From the NCBI GenBank assembly GCA_020639115.1, contig JACKHG010000019.1, forward strand, positions 1-64,000: DNA of 64,000 nt, in the 5' to 3' direction. The position numbers and the translations under genes were made by a program. The first letter of the stretch is position 1. Every line of letters begins with the position of its first letter. Below, piece after piece: positions 56,341 to 64,000 of this stretch. Source of the DNA: Phycisphaerales bacterium (GTDB taxonomy: Bacteria; Planctomycetota; Phycisphaerae; UBA1845). Under the pieces are notes generated by a model, which was not told where the DNA came from, made no database searches, and saw only the letters and a program-made list of their open reading frames with translations.

Positions 56341-56767
56341 CAGAACCCCCACGCCAGTAGGCCATGAGCCATCGCCGTGTATCGTCACCGCGTCGCAGTC
56401 ATCACGTACCGCAGACCCCCCGTGCCGTTCCTCCTTTCTTCTCTTCACTTTCGCACCTTCTCACCTTCCCACTGCGGTAACCCAATCGAACCCCCCACGC
56501 CAGTGGGGGCCATGAGCGCCAGCGCCGCGTATTATCACCGCGTCAACCCACGCGTACCGCGACCCCCCGTGCTGTTCCCCTTTCTTCACTTTCGCACCTT
56601 CTCACCTTCCACTGCGGTACCGATCAGAACCCCCACGCCAGTGGGGGCTGCGACGCCAGCGCCGCGTATCATCACTGCGTCTAATCAATCGCGTACCGCA
56701 ATCCCCGCGCCGTTCCCCCTTCTCACTTTCTCACTTTCTCACGTTCTCACTTTCCCCACTGCAGTAT
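56341..56767. repeat. Three ~135-base tandem repeats, each with a hairpin and CTCACTTTC run
   Basis: Copies start near 56341, 56484 and 56623. Each begins ATCAGAACCCCCACGCCAGT, continues CAGCGCCGCGTATYATCACYGCGT, and ends with a pyrimidine run and CCACTGCGGTA. The hairpin CCCCAC-GCCA-GTGGGG is perfect in copies 2 (56491-56510) and 3 (56630-56648) and decayed in copy 1. No reading frame is conserved among copies. Confidence 0.75.
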
Positions 56768-58202
56768 TGCCCAACCCTTCGCCCTATAAGGCGTAAGATG
56801 TTGTTTATGCCAGCCCCTGGAATCTGCTCACCCAACGTCCCCCCAAGCTCCCGCCCAGGGCGACACGCGCGCCGCAACCGCCGATACCACCGCAAGGCTC
56901 CGTCGCGCCCGCGACATCCCGTTCCACGACATGGTCAAATGATCGACGCCGCCCTGGCCGCATCCAAGCGAAATCCCAAGAGCTGCAGCGCTGACTACCC
57001 GGCCGTAAACCCAACTGGCTCATGGCGACCTGCTGTCCCAACAGAGAGCTGCCTGTAAGGAAGCGGGACCCACGCGCGGCCCCCATTACCCCTCGGGCGC
57101 TTGATTTGCTCAGCCGTTAGTCCCCATCCTGAAGGCCGCACGCTCGCGCCAGGGCTCCCCACCCCTGCCCGCGACCAATCCCGCACCGCAGAAAAGCAGA
57201 AACGTGCCGCGGGTGCAGCGTAACACGGGCACAGCCCGCGCTTCGTGCCGCAACCTGTGGACCTGTTCGCGGGGTAACAAACGCGGGTCGAAGGAACAAA
57301 TGGGTCGAGTCGTTTCTGCGCGTAATCAGGCCGTACTTCGTTGATACGACGGGTCGATAAAGGCTTCGAAACGACTCCCTGACCCCTTCTACCTCCCACG
57401 CTGAGGCTAAAGCCGCTGTACGGCTACCAGGATGATGTTCGGGAGCAGCGCGCCCACATCGTCATCATCCGCCGCCAGCACGTCGGCACGGCTGCCAATG
57501 ACGTCGGCTGAGCGGGCAGGTTGACGGCATTCCATTGAGTTCTGGATCTCCGGGGAGTACGACGGTCGCCACCGGTTTAACTCTGGAGTTCCAGAACAGG
57601 ATCAAGCAGGAGCGCGTGGCCAGGGTGATCACCGCCAGCAGCGGGCCCGTGCTCGGTGTCACGGCAGCGAAGCTGCCCAGCGGCGATCAGAGGTGCTCAT
57701 CGAGGGATACTGCTGATTCCTGCCGCGTCGGCTGCGGCACCTGATAGCTAAAGAAAAGAAGAGTCTAACATGCCCAGAGGCAAGCACCTCACAATGATTA
57801 TTGCTATCGACGGATCGTGCAGCGTCGATGCCTCAACTTCACTGGTCCGCGTGCCGCGTCGTTACGCTGGTGATCACCTCGATGCTGGGCGGCGATGTGA
57901 CTGGACAGGCACGACAGGCCTGGGAGGCCCCGGCTGCATGAGCGGGGCCAGCCAGGCTGAGCGAGGGGCGCGATGACCAAGACTTTCCAGGATCGCGTCC
58001 ACGGGATGTGCAGGGGCTGTGGACCGACGACGTGGTCTCGGCAGGCCATCGGCCAGGTCGCAGCAGCAGCCGGGCATCGCACGCCGAGTTCTCGACGCGC
58101 CGACAGATGGTACGCGCGCGCCGGCGGGCGCGTAACGCGTTTCGTCGCTGCGGCTCCAAGCGGTGCTGCGACGCATGTGCGGTGAGATCGTCTATCGGTC
58201 GG
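56768..58202. other. Region without recognisable genes
   Basis: About 1.4 kb. Short open frames exist in both strands, but none has a recognisable domain, ribosome-binding site and sensible codon pattern together. It includes one more CAACAGAG...GGAAGCGG repeat at 57039-57068. It may be decayed coding sequence of the same kind as the RHS remnants that follow; nothing can be named. Confidence 0.45.
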
Positions 58203-58703
58203 TCAGCTGGCTGACGCGTTTCGCCTGGGGAGGCGCAGTATTTCGGCGTCGGCGGCCCGGGTGGGCGGATTGTCGCAAGAACTCTGCGTCAAGTGATGAC
58301 CCGGCATGATTCTGCTGACCTGATGATCGGCTGTCAACGAAGGCTGGGCAGTACCGAGGTTGGAGGTGTGCAGCCGGTCTCGCTCGCCGCTGGCTCTCCA
58401 CCCTTCGCCCCTGATCACCTGTTTACCTCTCGCCGCCCACAAGGGTGACGTTCCAGTTGGCCCCTCCAAGGCGAACGATTCTGTTCGCGTCTCGCGGGCA
58501 GGCCTGGAGCGTCTGCTCGCCTGCATCCCTGCTCGCTTTCCTCCCTGTTCGGTCGGCGACGTTTTCAGGGGCGTTCGCTTTCGCTCACCCTGGGACGCGT
58601 ATAGCCGGCCGAGGTCCTTCACCCTCAGGCCGACGACCCTGTCGATAAGCGCGTGCCGTGGTACACCTGCAGCTCCACGTTCCCGAGCTGTCCTGCGTCT
58701 CAC
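58203..58703 (-). pseudogene. RHS-repeat fragment A
   Basis: The minus-strand peptide GLRVKDLGRLYASQ is a typical RHS/YD ending before the NWNVTA motif. It runs into the inserted palindromic element, then EGPTGTSP (a shifted version of EGTNWNVTP). It has no start codon with a ribosome-binding site and no RHS core, and the C-terminus does not look like a toxin domain. It is a 5'- and 3'-truncated remnant, paralogous to the two RHS fragments at higher coordinates. Confidence 0.55.
58464..58589. repeat. Palindrome-bearing insertion element, copy A
   Basis: This is one of four related ~120-base sequences. It contains GCGAACGATTCTGTTCGC, CTCCCTGTTCGGTCGGCGAC and terminal CGCTCACC. It lies inside RHS fragment A, directly after LYASQ on the minus strand. 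Confidence 0.7.
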
Positions 58704-58859
58704 ATTTCCACATTTGATTCTGAGTCAGCTTCTGTCGCGTAGGGATTACAATCATGCGCTCCTACCAGACGTTTCGGCAGTCAGTTTTAGGGCCCAACAC
58801 GCTGTCCTGCTTTGTCAAGTCTTGTGGCACACCCGCATTCGGGACAGATCTTCGATACG

Positions 58860-59261
58860 TTACTGATTAAGAATTCCGCAGCCCCTGATCCTGATGCCGA
58901 TATACTGCATCGTTTGGTCAAGAGAAGGCTGCAAGGAGTAGGGGATTCGAATTCCCAAGAATCTGTCTTCGCGGATTATAGTAATGCGATCTTCCAATAC
59001 GAATACCACAGAAGCTCCATTCAGATGTCGAAAGGCCAGTCTGGCAACCGTAAGATCGACTGTGGTATTGACCAAGATATCGCCTGCCCTGGAGCTCAAG
59101 GCCCCACCGCAGCCTGAATCATCCGTTCCCTGATAATACCACTGAGAACTGGGAAGCGGAATCGCTCGCGTAGACGCCCACATTGCCAATGTGGCAACCG
59201 AGGCCATCATGGGCATGGCGACTAGAGTTGGCTTTGGTATTGTGGCGTCGCAACGCCACAA
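58860..59261 (-). CDS. Small membrane protein of unknown function in a low-GC patch
   Basis: A product of 133 residues has one likely membrane segment (LVAMPMMASVATLAMWA) and a soluble part, SSQWYYQGTDDSGCGGALSS, through FEDRIT-like LEDRITIIREDRFLGIRIPY. Short planctomycete membrane proteins with this kind of layout are common, but no named family is claimed. Base composition here (58.7-59.9 kb) is clearly more A+T-rich than the flanks. It lies downstream of an RHS end, so an immunity role is conceivable. The start lies within a perfect ten-base inverted repeat. Confidence 0.45.
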   Translation of the reverse strand: MWRCDATIPKPTLVAMPMMASVATLAMWASTRAIPLPSSQWYYQGTDDSGCGGALSSRAGDILVNTTVDLTVARLAFRHLNGASVVFVLEDRITIIREDRFLGIRIPYSLQPSLDQTMQYIGIRIRGCGILNQ

Positions 59262-59262
59262 T
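59239..59262. other. Perfect 10-base-stem hairpin at the start of the small membrane gene
   Basis: ATTGTGGCGT (59239-59248) and ACGCCACAAT (59253-59262) pair perfectly around CGCA. It overlaps the putative ATG at 59261, where it could mask translation. Confidence 0.6.
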
Positions 59263-59731
59263 AGGCGGAAAAGTTCTCGTCCTTTACATTACTCTGGCCT
59301 ACACCCATGGATCATCACCACCAGGATACTCTGGAGCCGGACATTTTCCTCTCATAGTAGTTCTTGTATTCCTGTATAATGTCGGCTTGCTGGACCATAG
59401 TTGGGGTCGGGGTATTGTGAAGAATTCATGCACCTTCTTTTTGCTCTTTTCATCGCTTGAAGATGCTGCTAGTATACAAAACATTCGGATCTAGTATATA
59501 TCCGAATAGGCAACGGGCCAGTTGTCCTCTCTTCTGGACCATGCACGCGTCCGGCGTAAACTTGCAGAAGGCGTCAACATGAGAGCCCCGTGAGCCGCAT
59601 GTGCATGCAGACACTGGCACCTTCGCAATCACGCGGCCTGCAATGGGGGAAGGGGGTGGCGGAGGGTGCACGGACTATTCGGAGCCGCCCTCTGGGCCGC
59701 ATTACCGTCTGAATATCCCTTGATGTTGCCG
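59263..59731. other. Low-GC region with no confident gene
   Basis: Several short open frames exist but none is supported by motifs. A perfect eight-base inverted repeat, ATTCGGAT/ATCCGAAT, lies at 59483-59507 with a nine-base loop. If the upstream RHS end is part of a toxin system, an immunity gene would be expected here, possibly broken. Confidence 0.45.
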
Positions 59732-60660
59732 TCAGGCCAAAATGACACATATTATGTAGAAGCCGCCAGTTCCATCGCAGAATGTTTCTCCAACTCCAGG
59801 GCCGCCTGGAATTTCCTTCTCACGGCAGAGTTGTGTGGCCCCCTCATCAGTTGACATTCCAGATGGATCACGATACCGAGTCGGCCTCGCTAGCACATAA
59901 CTATAGAAGTTCACTAATCGTCGATCAAAAAGGCGATCCCTTTGCATAAACCGCTTCGCCCCCGGTGCGTACTGCCGCGCCCGGTTCTGATACGACCCGA
60001 TCTCCGGATCGAGCACCAGCCCCTGGTGGGCGAAGAGGTTGCCGCGGCGGCTGTGAGTGGCAGCCGGCACGCGCTGCAGCTCGGTGTCGCTGTCCAGCGT
60101 GGCGAGGTACGCGGCGATCGCCGTGCGGTCGGCGCTGTTGACCACGCCGTCGGCGTTGGCGTCCAGCCGGCGGCAGCCGCCGGTGGCTGTGCCGCTGCAC
60201 GTCCCGTTGGTGGTCACGGCATAGTCGTCCGCGTCCACGTCGCCATCGTCATCGTAATCGAACGGGTACGCTGTACGACCGCCTCCCAGCTCGCCGTGTG
60301 TACGGGCTGGTACCAGTAGCGCTCGATCACCCGGCCGGTAAGGTCGGCTGTGCCGCGGTGACGTTCCAGTTGGTTCTCCAGCGCGAACGATCCTGTTCGC
60401 GTCCTGCGGGCAGGCCTGAGCGGTCTGCCGCTCGCGTCCTGTTTCGCTCGTCCTCCCTGTTCGGTCGGTAACGTTTCGCTGTTCGCTGCGCCTGGCCTCC
60501 TGGACGCGTAGCGTCACGAGTCCTAACCCTCAGGCTGACGACCTCGTCGATGCGCGTGCAAGCCGTGGTACACCAGAACGACGCTTCTGGTGTCAGCGTC
60601 TTTTCTCGGTCGCCCTGAAGTCCCTGGAGACTGATGAACACAGGTCCTGAATTCCTTCCG
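59732..60660 (-). pseudogene. RHS C-terminal fragment B (core plus short tip)
   Basis: The last 261 codons are open. They comprise the palindromic element (ending QDANRIVRAGE), a dockerin-like insertion (DYDDDGDVDADDYAVTTNG and DANADGVVNSADRTAIAAYL), and then the RHS-associated core DPEIGSYQNRARQYAPGAKRF. NFYSYVLARPTRYRDPSGM follows, with a short tip of ~40 residues rich in Gly and Cys. Upstream of 60517 the frame breaks. The tip matches no toxin family I know. It is probably an orphan RHS end left by recombination. Confidence 0.7.
60374..60494. repeat. Palindrome-bearing insertion element, copy B
   Basis: It begins with CGCGAACGATCCTGTTCGCG (perfect seven-base stem) and contains CTCCCTGTTCGGTCGGTAAC. 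It is located at the same RHS position (before the NWNVTA motif) as copies A and D and is read through in RHS fragment B. Confidence 0.75.
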
Positions 60661-60696
60661 CGCCGAGCTGACGAAATTCGCTGCCCAGCGTCTGCG

Positions 60697-60988
60697 TCAG
60701 AGCCTTACGGGCCTATCAATGTTCCACACTCTGAACACCGTCCGGCCTAAGTTGCCTGTCGGGTTACATCCACACACCGGACAAGACATCGTTTGTACGC
60801 TTCTGATGTGCAGTGTCGCCACAGCATAGCCTGCAAGCAGCCCACAGGAGACTGGCACGACCGCGAAGCCCACTGCATCAAGCCCACGTTGTTCGAATGA
60901 GAATAGGTTGACAGCCGGGAGGAAAAACCCCATGGTACAATAGGGTGCATACGCCGGTGACAATAAGACCAGTCACAATTGCTGACAT
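60697..60988 (-). CDS. Small membrane protein after the PLA2-tipped RHS end, candidate immunity protein (one frameshift)
   Basis: An ATG at 60988 with GAGG upstream lies 32 bases after the RHS-PLA2 stop and reads MSAIVTGLIVTGVCTLLYHG. One base near 60925 (at GGTTTTTCCTCCC) must be dropped to continue as FLPAVNLFSFEQRGLDAVGF and VVPVSCGLLAGYAVATLHI. The end is CPVCGCNPTGN, a Cys-pair motif common at the end of planctomycete membrane proteins. About 97 residues with two membrane segments would result. Position directly behind a toxin-like tip suggests immunity; no family match supports it. Confidence 0.5.
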
Positions 60989-61762
60989 ACGGCCTCGTCT
61001 GTGCTTCTCTGGCTGAATTCTCATATGGGATACCAGCTACAGTAGAATGCCGACCACATTTGTTGAGCTCTGTCGCACATATTTACCGTGGATGGCGGTT
61101 GGTTAACAAGGGCACATGGGCTTCCGTTTAGCAACTTCTGCAGGTCTCGACAAAGTTCTATATCGCAGGACATTTGTGCCTGTCCTGGCCAAAGCCACTC
61201 ATAGCTGCATTTATTCTTGCGGTAGCATAGGTCATGATCCATGCACGCCGAGTCCAATTCGTCGATCGGTGGTGTTTGGCAGCCCCAGCCTGTGCATCCG
61301 CCGCTCCAATTAGGGCCACACCAGTTGCCGTAATATGCGAAGGTGCCACTTGGGTCGATGTTGTGAACTGGATTGAGCAGGTTGTACGCATATAAGTCGA
61401 CGCCGTCGTGCATGCCGCTACCAGCTGAATTAAGACGGCTCAACTGATCGACTTGCATAAACCGCTTTGCCCCCGGTGTGTACTGCCGCGCCCGGTTCTG
61501 GTACGACCCGATCTCCGGATCGAGCAGAAGCCCCTGGTGCGCGAAGAGGTTGCCGCGGCGGCTGTGGGTGGCAGCCGGACGCGCTGCAGCCTCGGTGTCG
61601 CTGTCCAGGGTCGCGAGGTACGCGGCGATCGCCGTGCGGTCGGTGCTGTTCACCACGCCGTCGGCATTGGCGTCCAGCCGGCGGCAGTCGCCGGTGGCTG
61701 TGCCGCTGCACGTGCCGTTGGTGGTCACGGCGTAGCTCGTCGGCGTCCACGTCGTTGTCGTC

Positions 61763-61881
61763 CTCTCTCCAGCGCGAACGATCCTGTTCGCGTCCTGCGG
61801 GCAGGCCTGAGCGTCTGCCGCTTGCGTCCTTGTTCGCCTTCCTCCCCTATTCGGTCGAGATTTGCGTTCGCTGCGCTCACC
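61763..61881. repeat. Palindrome-bearing insertion element, copy C (filled site)
   Basis: This copy contains CGCGAACGATCCTGTTCGCG and ends GTTCGCTGCGCTCACC. It interrupts the dockerin-like coding sequence just before GTAATCGAACGG. The paralogous RHS fragment B has the same flank uninterrupted at 60240-60262. Confidence 0.8.
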
Positions 61882-62047
61882 GTAATCGAACGGTGGACGC
61901 CAGACCGCTTCCAGCTCGCCGTGTAATACGGGCTTGTACTCCAGTGTGGACCGACTTTCCAGTCGGTCTCTCGTCCACCCCAGGCACCGTTCTGTCTCCG
62001 TTCACCTGTTCCAAGCTCACCTGCTCAAACCGGCGTTCCAGTTGGTC

Positions 62048-62168
62048 CCCTCCGCCGCGAACGATCCTGTTCGCGTCTCAGTGGGCAGGCTCTGAGCGTC
62101 TGCCGCTCGCGTCCCTGCTCGCTCTTCCTCCCTGTTCGGTCGGCGACGTTTGTGTTCGCCGCGCTCAC
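62048..62168. repeat. Palindrome-bearing insertion element, copy D (in frame)
   Basis: Read on the minus strand, copy D continues without stop from YASQ through ~40 codons (GERGEHKRRRPNREEERAG and onward to FAAEG) into TNWNA. It therefore sits in frame inside the RHS motif LYASQ-NWNVTA. Confidence 0.8.
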
Positions 62169-62566
62169 CCTGGGACGCGTACAGCCGGCCGAGGTCCTTT
62201 CACCCTCAGGCCGACGGTCTTCGTTTCGATGGGCGCGTGCCGTGGTACACCTGTAACTCCACGTTCTTGACTCGACGGTGCCGGACTTTGTCCGGCGGAA
62301 TTGTTTGCACCTGGTGGGTTTCGCCTGCACAGTAGTCAGCACGTCCGACATCTGGTTCCCCGGTAAAGATACACGGTGGTGCCATCGAGATCACCGGAAT
62401 TCGTCACGACCTTCGATACCTGCCCCTGACACGAGGATAACGCTGCGTGCCAGTGCCAGTGCGCACTCGCCCGGCATGCCGGAGGCATCCTCGCGTCAAG
62501 GATCGAAAGCGGCTGCCCTGACACTGGCTGTCCCGTGTCATTCAGCGTGAAGGTGCCCAACCCCAC

Positions 62567-62972
62567 CCATCAATTCTTCATCCGCCTCCTCCAGACTCCG
62601 ACTCCAGATTTGCCCTCGTCCGGCTGACGGCAGAAAGCCGATATTGACAGCCCGCCCAAAAAATCAACTTGCGCAATAAACCCGCCAAACGTGCAGCCGC
62701 CCGCCAAGTAGTAGGGGGTAGCTGGGCGACATGGCGCTGGGCCACCAGCCTGCCGTCCAATCATCAGTCCACGGGCGCGAAGCCTGTGACCGAAACACAC
62801 CGGAGGTGAGAGACCATGCAGCCGCTTACGCGCAGGAACATCTGATCAGAGAGAGGCATCAGGAGGCCCCCAACCAAACCAGTGCCGTTCTTCCGCGTCC
62901 TCCGCGCCTCCGCGGTAAGTGTCCATCCGGAGAAGACGTCGTCCGTCCGGCCCGCGCAAAAAACTCTCGCCC
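62567..62972. other. Region without recognisable genes right of the RHS fragments
   Basis: No confident gene. Short minus-strand frames at 62570-62800 have no recognisable motif. A TTCCGCGTCCTCCGCGCCTC sequence at ~62889-62908 is a phrase often met as intergenic repeat in GC-rich bacteria. Confidence 0.4.
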
Positions 62973-63263
62973 CTAAAGTTGCTTGCCAGTTGCCACGGGT
63001 AACTTCGCGCGAGCGCCAACGCGGTTCACCTCGCGCCACGACTCCAGAATCGCGGTCAATAGCGTAGCCACTTCGTCAAACGGCTTTGGAGCCGCGCGCC
63101 AGCCGACCACGCTTTTTTGCCCCGCGCGCCGCCACATGCCGCCCACTGCCTGACTCACCTCGACCTCGTCACCCGTGTCCTCGCTACTGCCCATGCCCAC
63201 GACACCCGCCAGCCGCGCTTGCCTCGAACCCGCGGATCCAGACGCCGCCCCGGCGCCGCTCAC
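62973..63263 (-). CDS. Hypothetical 96-residue protein
   Basis: A short open frame whose C-terminal half (PFDEVATLLTAILESWREVNR) is helical and plausible as protein. The N-terminus is Gly/Ala/Ser-rich, and no ribosome-binding site or family is recognised. It could be the end of a decayed helical-bundle gene or not a gene at all. Confidence 0.25.
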   Translation of the reverse strand: MSGAGAASGSAGSRQARLAGVVGMGSSEDTGDEVEVSQAVGGMWRRAGQKSVVGWRAAPKPFDEVATLLTAILESWREVNRVGARAKLPVATGKQL

Positions 63264-63270
63264 CCAAATC

Positions 63271-63338
63271 TCAATCCCTCAATCCCTCAATCCCTCAATC
63301 CCTCAGTTCCGCAATCCCTCAATCCCTCAATCCCTTTC
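63271..63338. repeat. Octamer tandem repeat CAATCCCT
   Basis: Four copies of CAATCCCT are followed by one degenerate unit (CAGTTCCG) and three more copies. It lies ~145 bases before the ATG at 63485. The remainder of this gap (63339-63484) is C-rich and contains the AGGAGG of the next gene. Confidence 0.9.
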
Positions 63339-63484
63339 CCTCCCCCAAATATCTCCGCCCATTCTCCCGAATACCCGACCAGCCAACCCGCGACGCCCGC
63401 CACCCGGCTGCCCCAACCACCCGCCGGACCAGCCGGCCCGCGCGCTGGCTGCTACCCCGAAAACCCCAAACAGGAGGATCGATC

Positions 63485-64000
63485 ATGCGCTCCCTACGCT
63501 CTCTGACGACGGCAGCCGCCCTCATCGCCGCCATCACCCTCGCACCGACAGCCTGGGCCCTCACCGACTCACCCCAGGCCTTCCGCGACGCCTACTACCT
63601 CGAAACCCATGACCACGACCTCGCCGCCGCCGTCGCCGCCTACGAACGCGTCATCGCCTCCGGCGACGCCTCATCCGCAATCGTCGCCGAGGCCAAGCAC
63701 CGACTGGCTGGCTGCCGCGAGGATCTCCGCGCAGCCGACCTCGCCGCGCTCATGCCTCCCGACGCCATCGCCTACTTCGAACTCAAGAACCCCGGCGACC
63801 ACCTCGAGCAACTCGTCAACCTGCTCGGCCTCCGCGCCGGCGCCCAGGCCGCAAACGCCCAGGCCGCCGCCTCCGACGACGGCTTCGCCGTCCCCGGCGA
63901 ACCCGCCCTCATCATCCCCCGCCACATCGTCGTCAGCGACGCTATCATCCACGAGATCAAGCGCTTCCGCGGCGTGGCCGCCGCCATCACCGACATCAAC
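63485..64000 (+). CDS. Secreted protein with TPR-like N-terminus (3'-truncated by window edge)
   Basis: The ATG at 63485 has AGGAGG upstream at good spacing. The signal peptide (LTTAAALIAAITLAPTAWA) is followed by a single TPR-like unit (AFRDAYYLETHDHDLAAAVAAYERVIAS and a following helix). The phrase LMPPDAIAYFELKNPGDHLEQLVNLLGL comes next and is reminiscent of DUF3352-like secreted proteins. The frame is open to the end of the window, 172 residues visible. Codon use is like the neighbouring intact genes, unlike the repeat island before it. Confidence 0.85.
   Translation, partial: MRSLRSLTTAAALIAAITLAPTAWALTDSPQAFRDAYYLETHDHDLAAAVAAYERVIASGDASSAIVAEAKHRLAGCREDLRAADLAALMPPDAIAYFELKNPGDHLEQLVNLLGLRAGAQAANAQAAASDDGFAVPGEPALIIPRHIVVSDAIIHEIKRFRGVAAAITDIN

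Larger units (their letters stand above)
61021..62566 (-). pseudogene. RHS protein fragment with phospholipase A2-like C-terminal tip
   Basis: The last 235 codons (61021-61728) are open: dockerin-like insertion (DANADGVVNSTDRTAIAAYL), RHS core (DPEIGSYQNRARQYTPGAKRF, DLYAYNLLNPVHNIDPSG), then a Cys-rich tip. The tip has GNWCGPNWSGG (Ca-loop-like), DSACMDHDLCYRKN (the PLA2 His-Asp catalytic pair) and CDIELCRDL. This is the phospholipase A2 pattern, known as a tip domain of polymorphic toxins. Upstream, frames shift repeatedly, but RHS-like peptide, two palindromic elements and LYASQ remain. The N-terminal bulk of an RHS protein is missing. Confidence 0.75.

Noticed and set aside
56341..56767. 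Possible CRISPR-like repeats with spacers
   Set aside because: Only three ~135-base units, diverged throughout, without a short exact repeat alternating with unique spacers.
58203..58703. Transposase or integrase remnant in 57-59 kb
   Set aside because: No DDE, HUH, tyrosine or serine recombinase motif could be found in any frame; the only recognisable pieces are RHS-like.
58938..58956. GGGATTCGAATTCCC resembling a tRNA T-arm
   Set aside because: No acceptor, D or anticodon arm can be formed around it, and no CCA-like end follows; it is just a palindromic stretch.
63271..63338. Possible CRISPR array
   Set aside because: The units are eight bases long and contiguous, with no spacers and no cas genes nearby.

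Overview
The window looks like chromosomal DNA of a high-GC planctomycete, probably of the Phycisphaerae type. This is inferred from the company the genes keep: secreted proteins with DCNxNxxPDxCDIA repeats and dockerin-like EF-hands, a TPR serine/threonine kinase with a cytoplasmic zinc-binding-like head, RDD/SpoIIM/MoxR/DUF58/DUF4129 genes, short membrane proteins ending in a Cys-pair motif, and an alternative complex III operon. No rRNA or tRNA gene gives a firmer placement.

Positions 1-17.6 kb are dominated by c-type cytochromes; about 60 CxxCH motifs can be counted in the whole window. First comes the tail of a NapC-like multihaem protein, a triple-domain class I-like cytochrome lipoprotein and a pentahaem lipoprotein. 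A forward operon follows: outer-membrane barrel, NHL propeller, multihaem cytochrome, tetrahaem cytochrome, NHL propeller lipoprotein. It looks like a porin-cytochrome conduit for electron exchange with the cell exterior, but its first three genes (about 3.48-7.7 kb) are riddled with frameshifts. After a cytochrome c554 gene there are two tandem copies of one three-gene module on the minus strand: Tat-exported four-cluster Fe-S protein, NrfD membrane subunit, and 12-13-haem cytochrome. This resembles Hmc/Qrc-type quinone:cytochrome complexes.

Positions 17.8-28.5 kb carry a large AsmA-like periplasmic protein, a secreted glucose/sorbosone-dehydrogenase-like protein, diaminopimelate decarboxylase and a two-domain NagB-LmbE protein. 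Positions 28.5-41 kb hold one long, tightly overlapping minus-strand operon, actABCDEF - small membrane protein - SCO - ctaCDEF. It encodes alternative complex III and an A2-type caa3 oxygen reductase, so electrons can pass from quinol to cytochrome c to O2. Positions 41.7-48.6 kb hold the RDD/SpoIIM pair facing a DUF58-MoxR-DUF4350-DUF4129-membrane protein operon.

Positions 48.8-56 kb contain a 1406-residue secreted repeat protein and a TPR serine/threonine kinase. From 56 to 63.4 kb the sequence is an island of short dispersed repeats and broken RHS genes on the minus strand. One RHS end carries a phospholipase A2-like toxin tip followed by a small membrane protein that may be its immunity partner. 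A roughly 120-base palindrome-bearing element recurs four times there, is readable in frame inside the RHS sequence, and has one filled site that can be compared with an empty paralogous site. The window ends inside a secreted protein gene.
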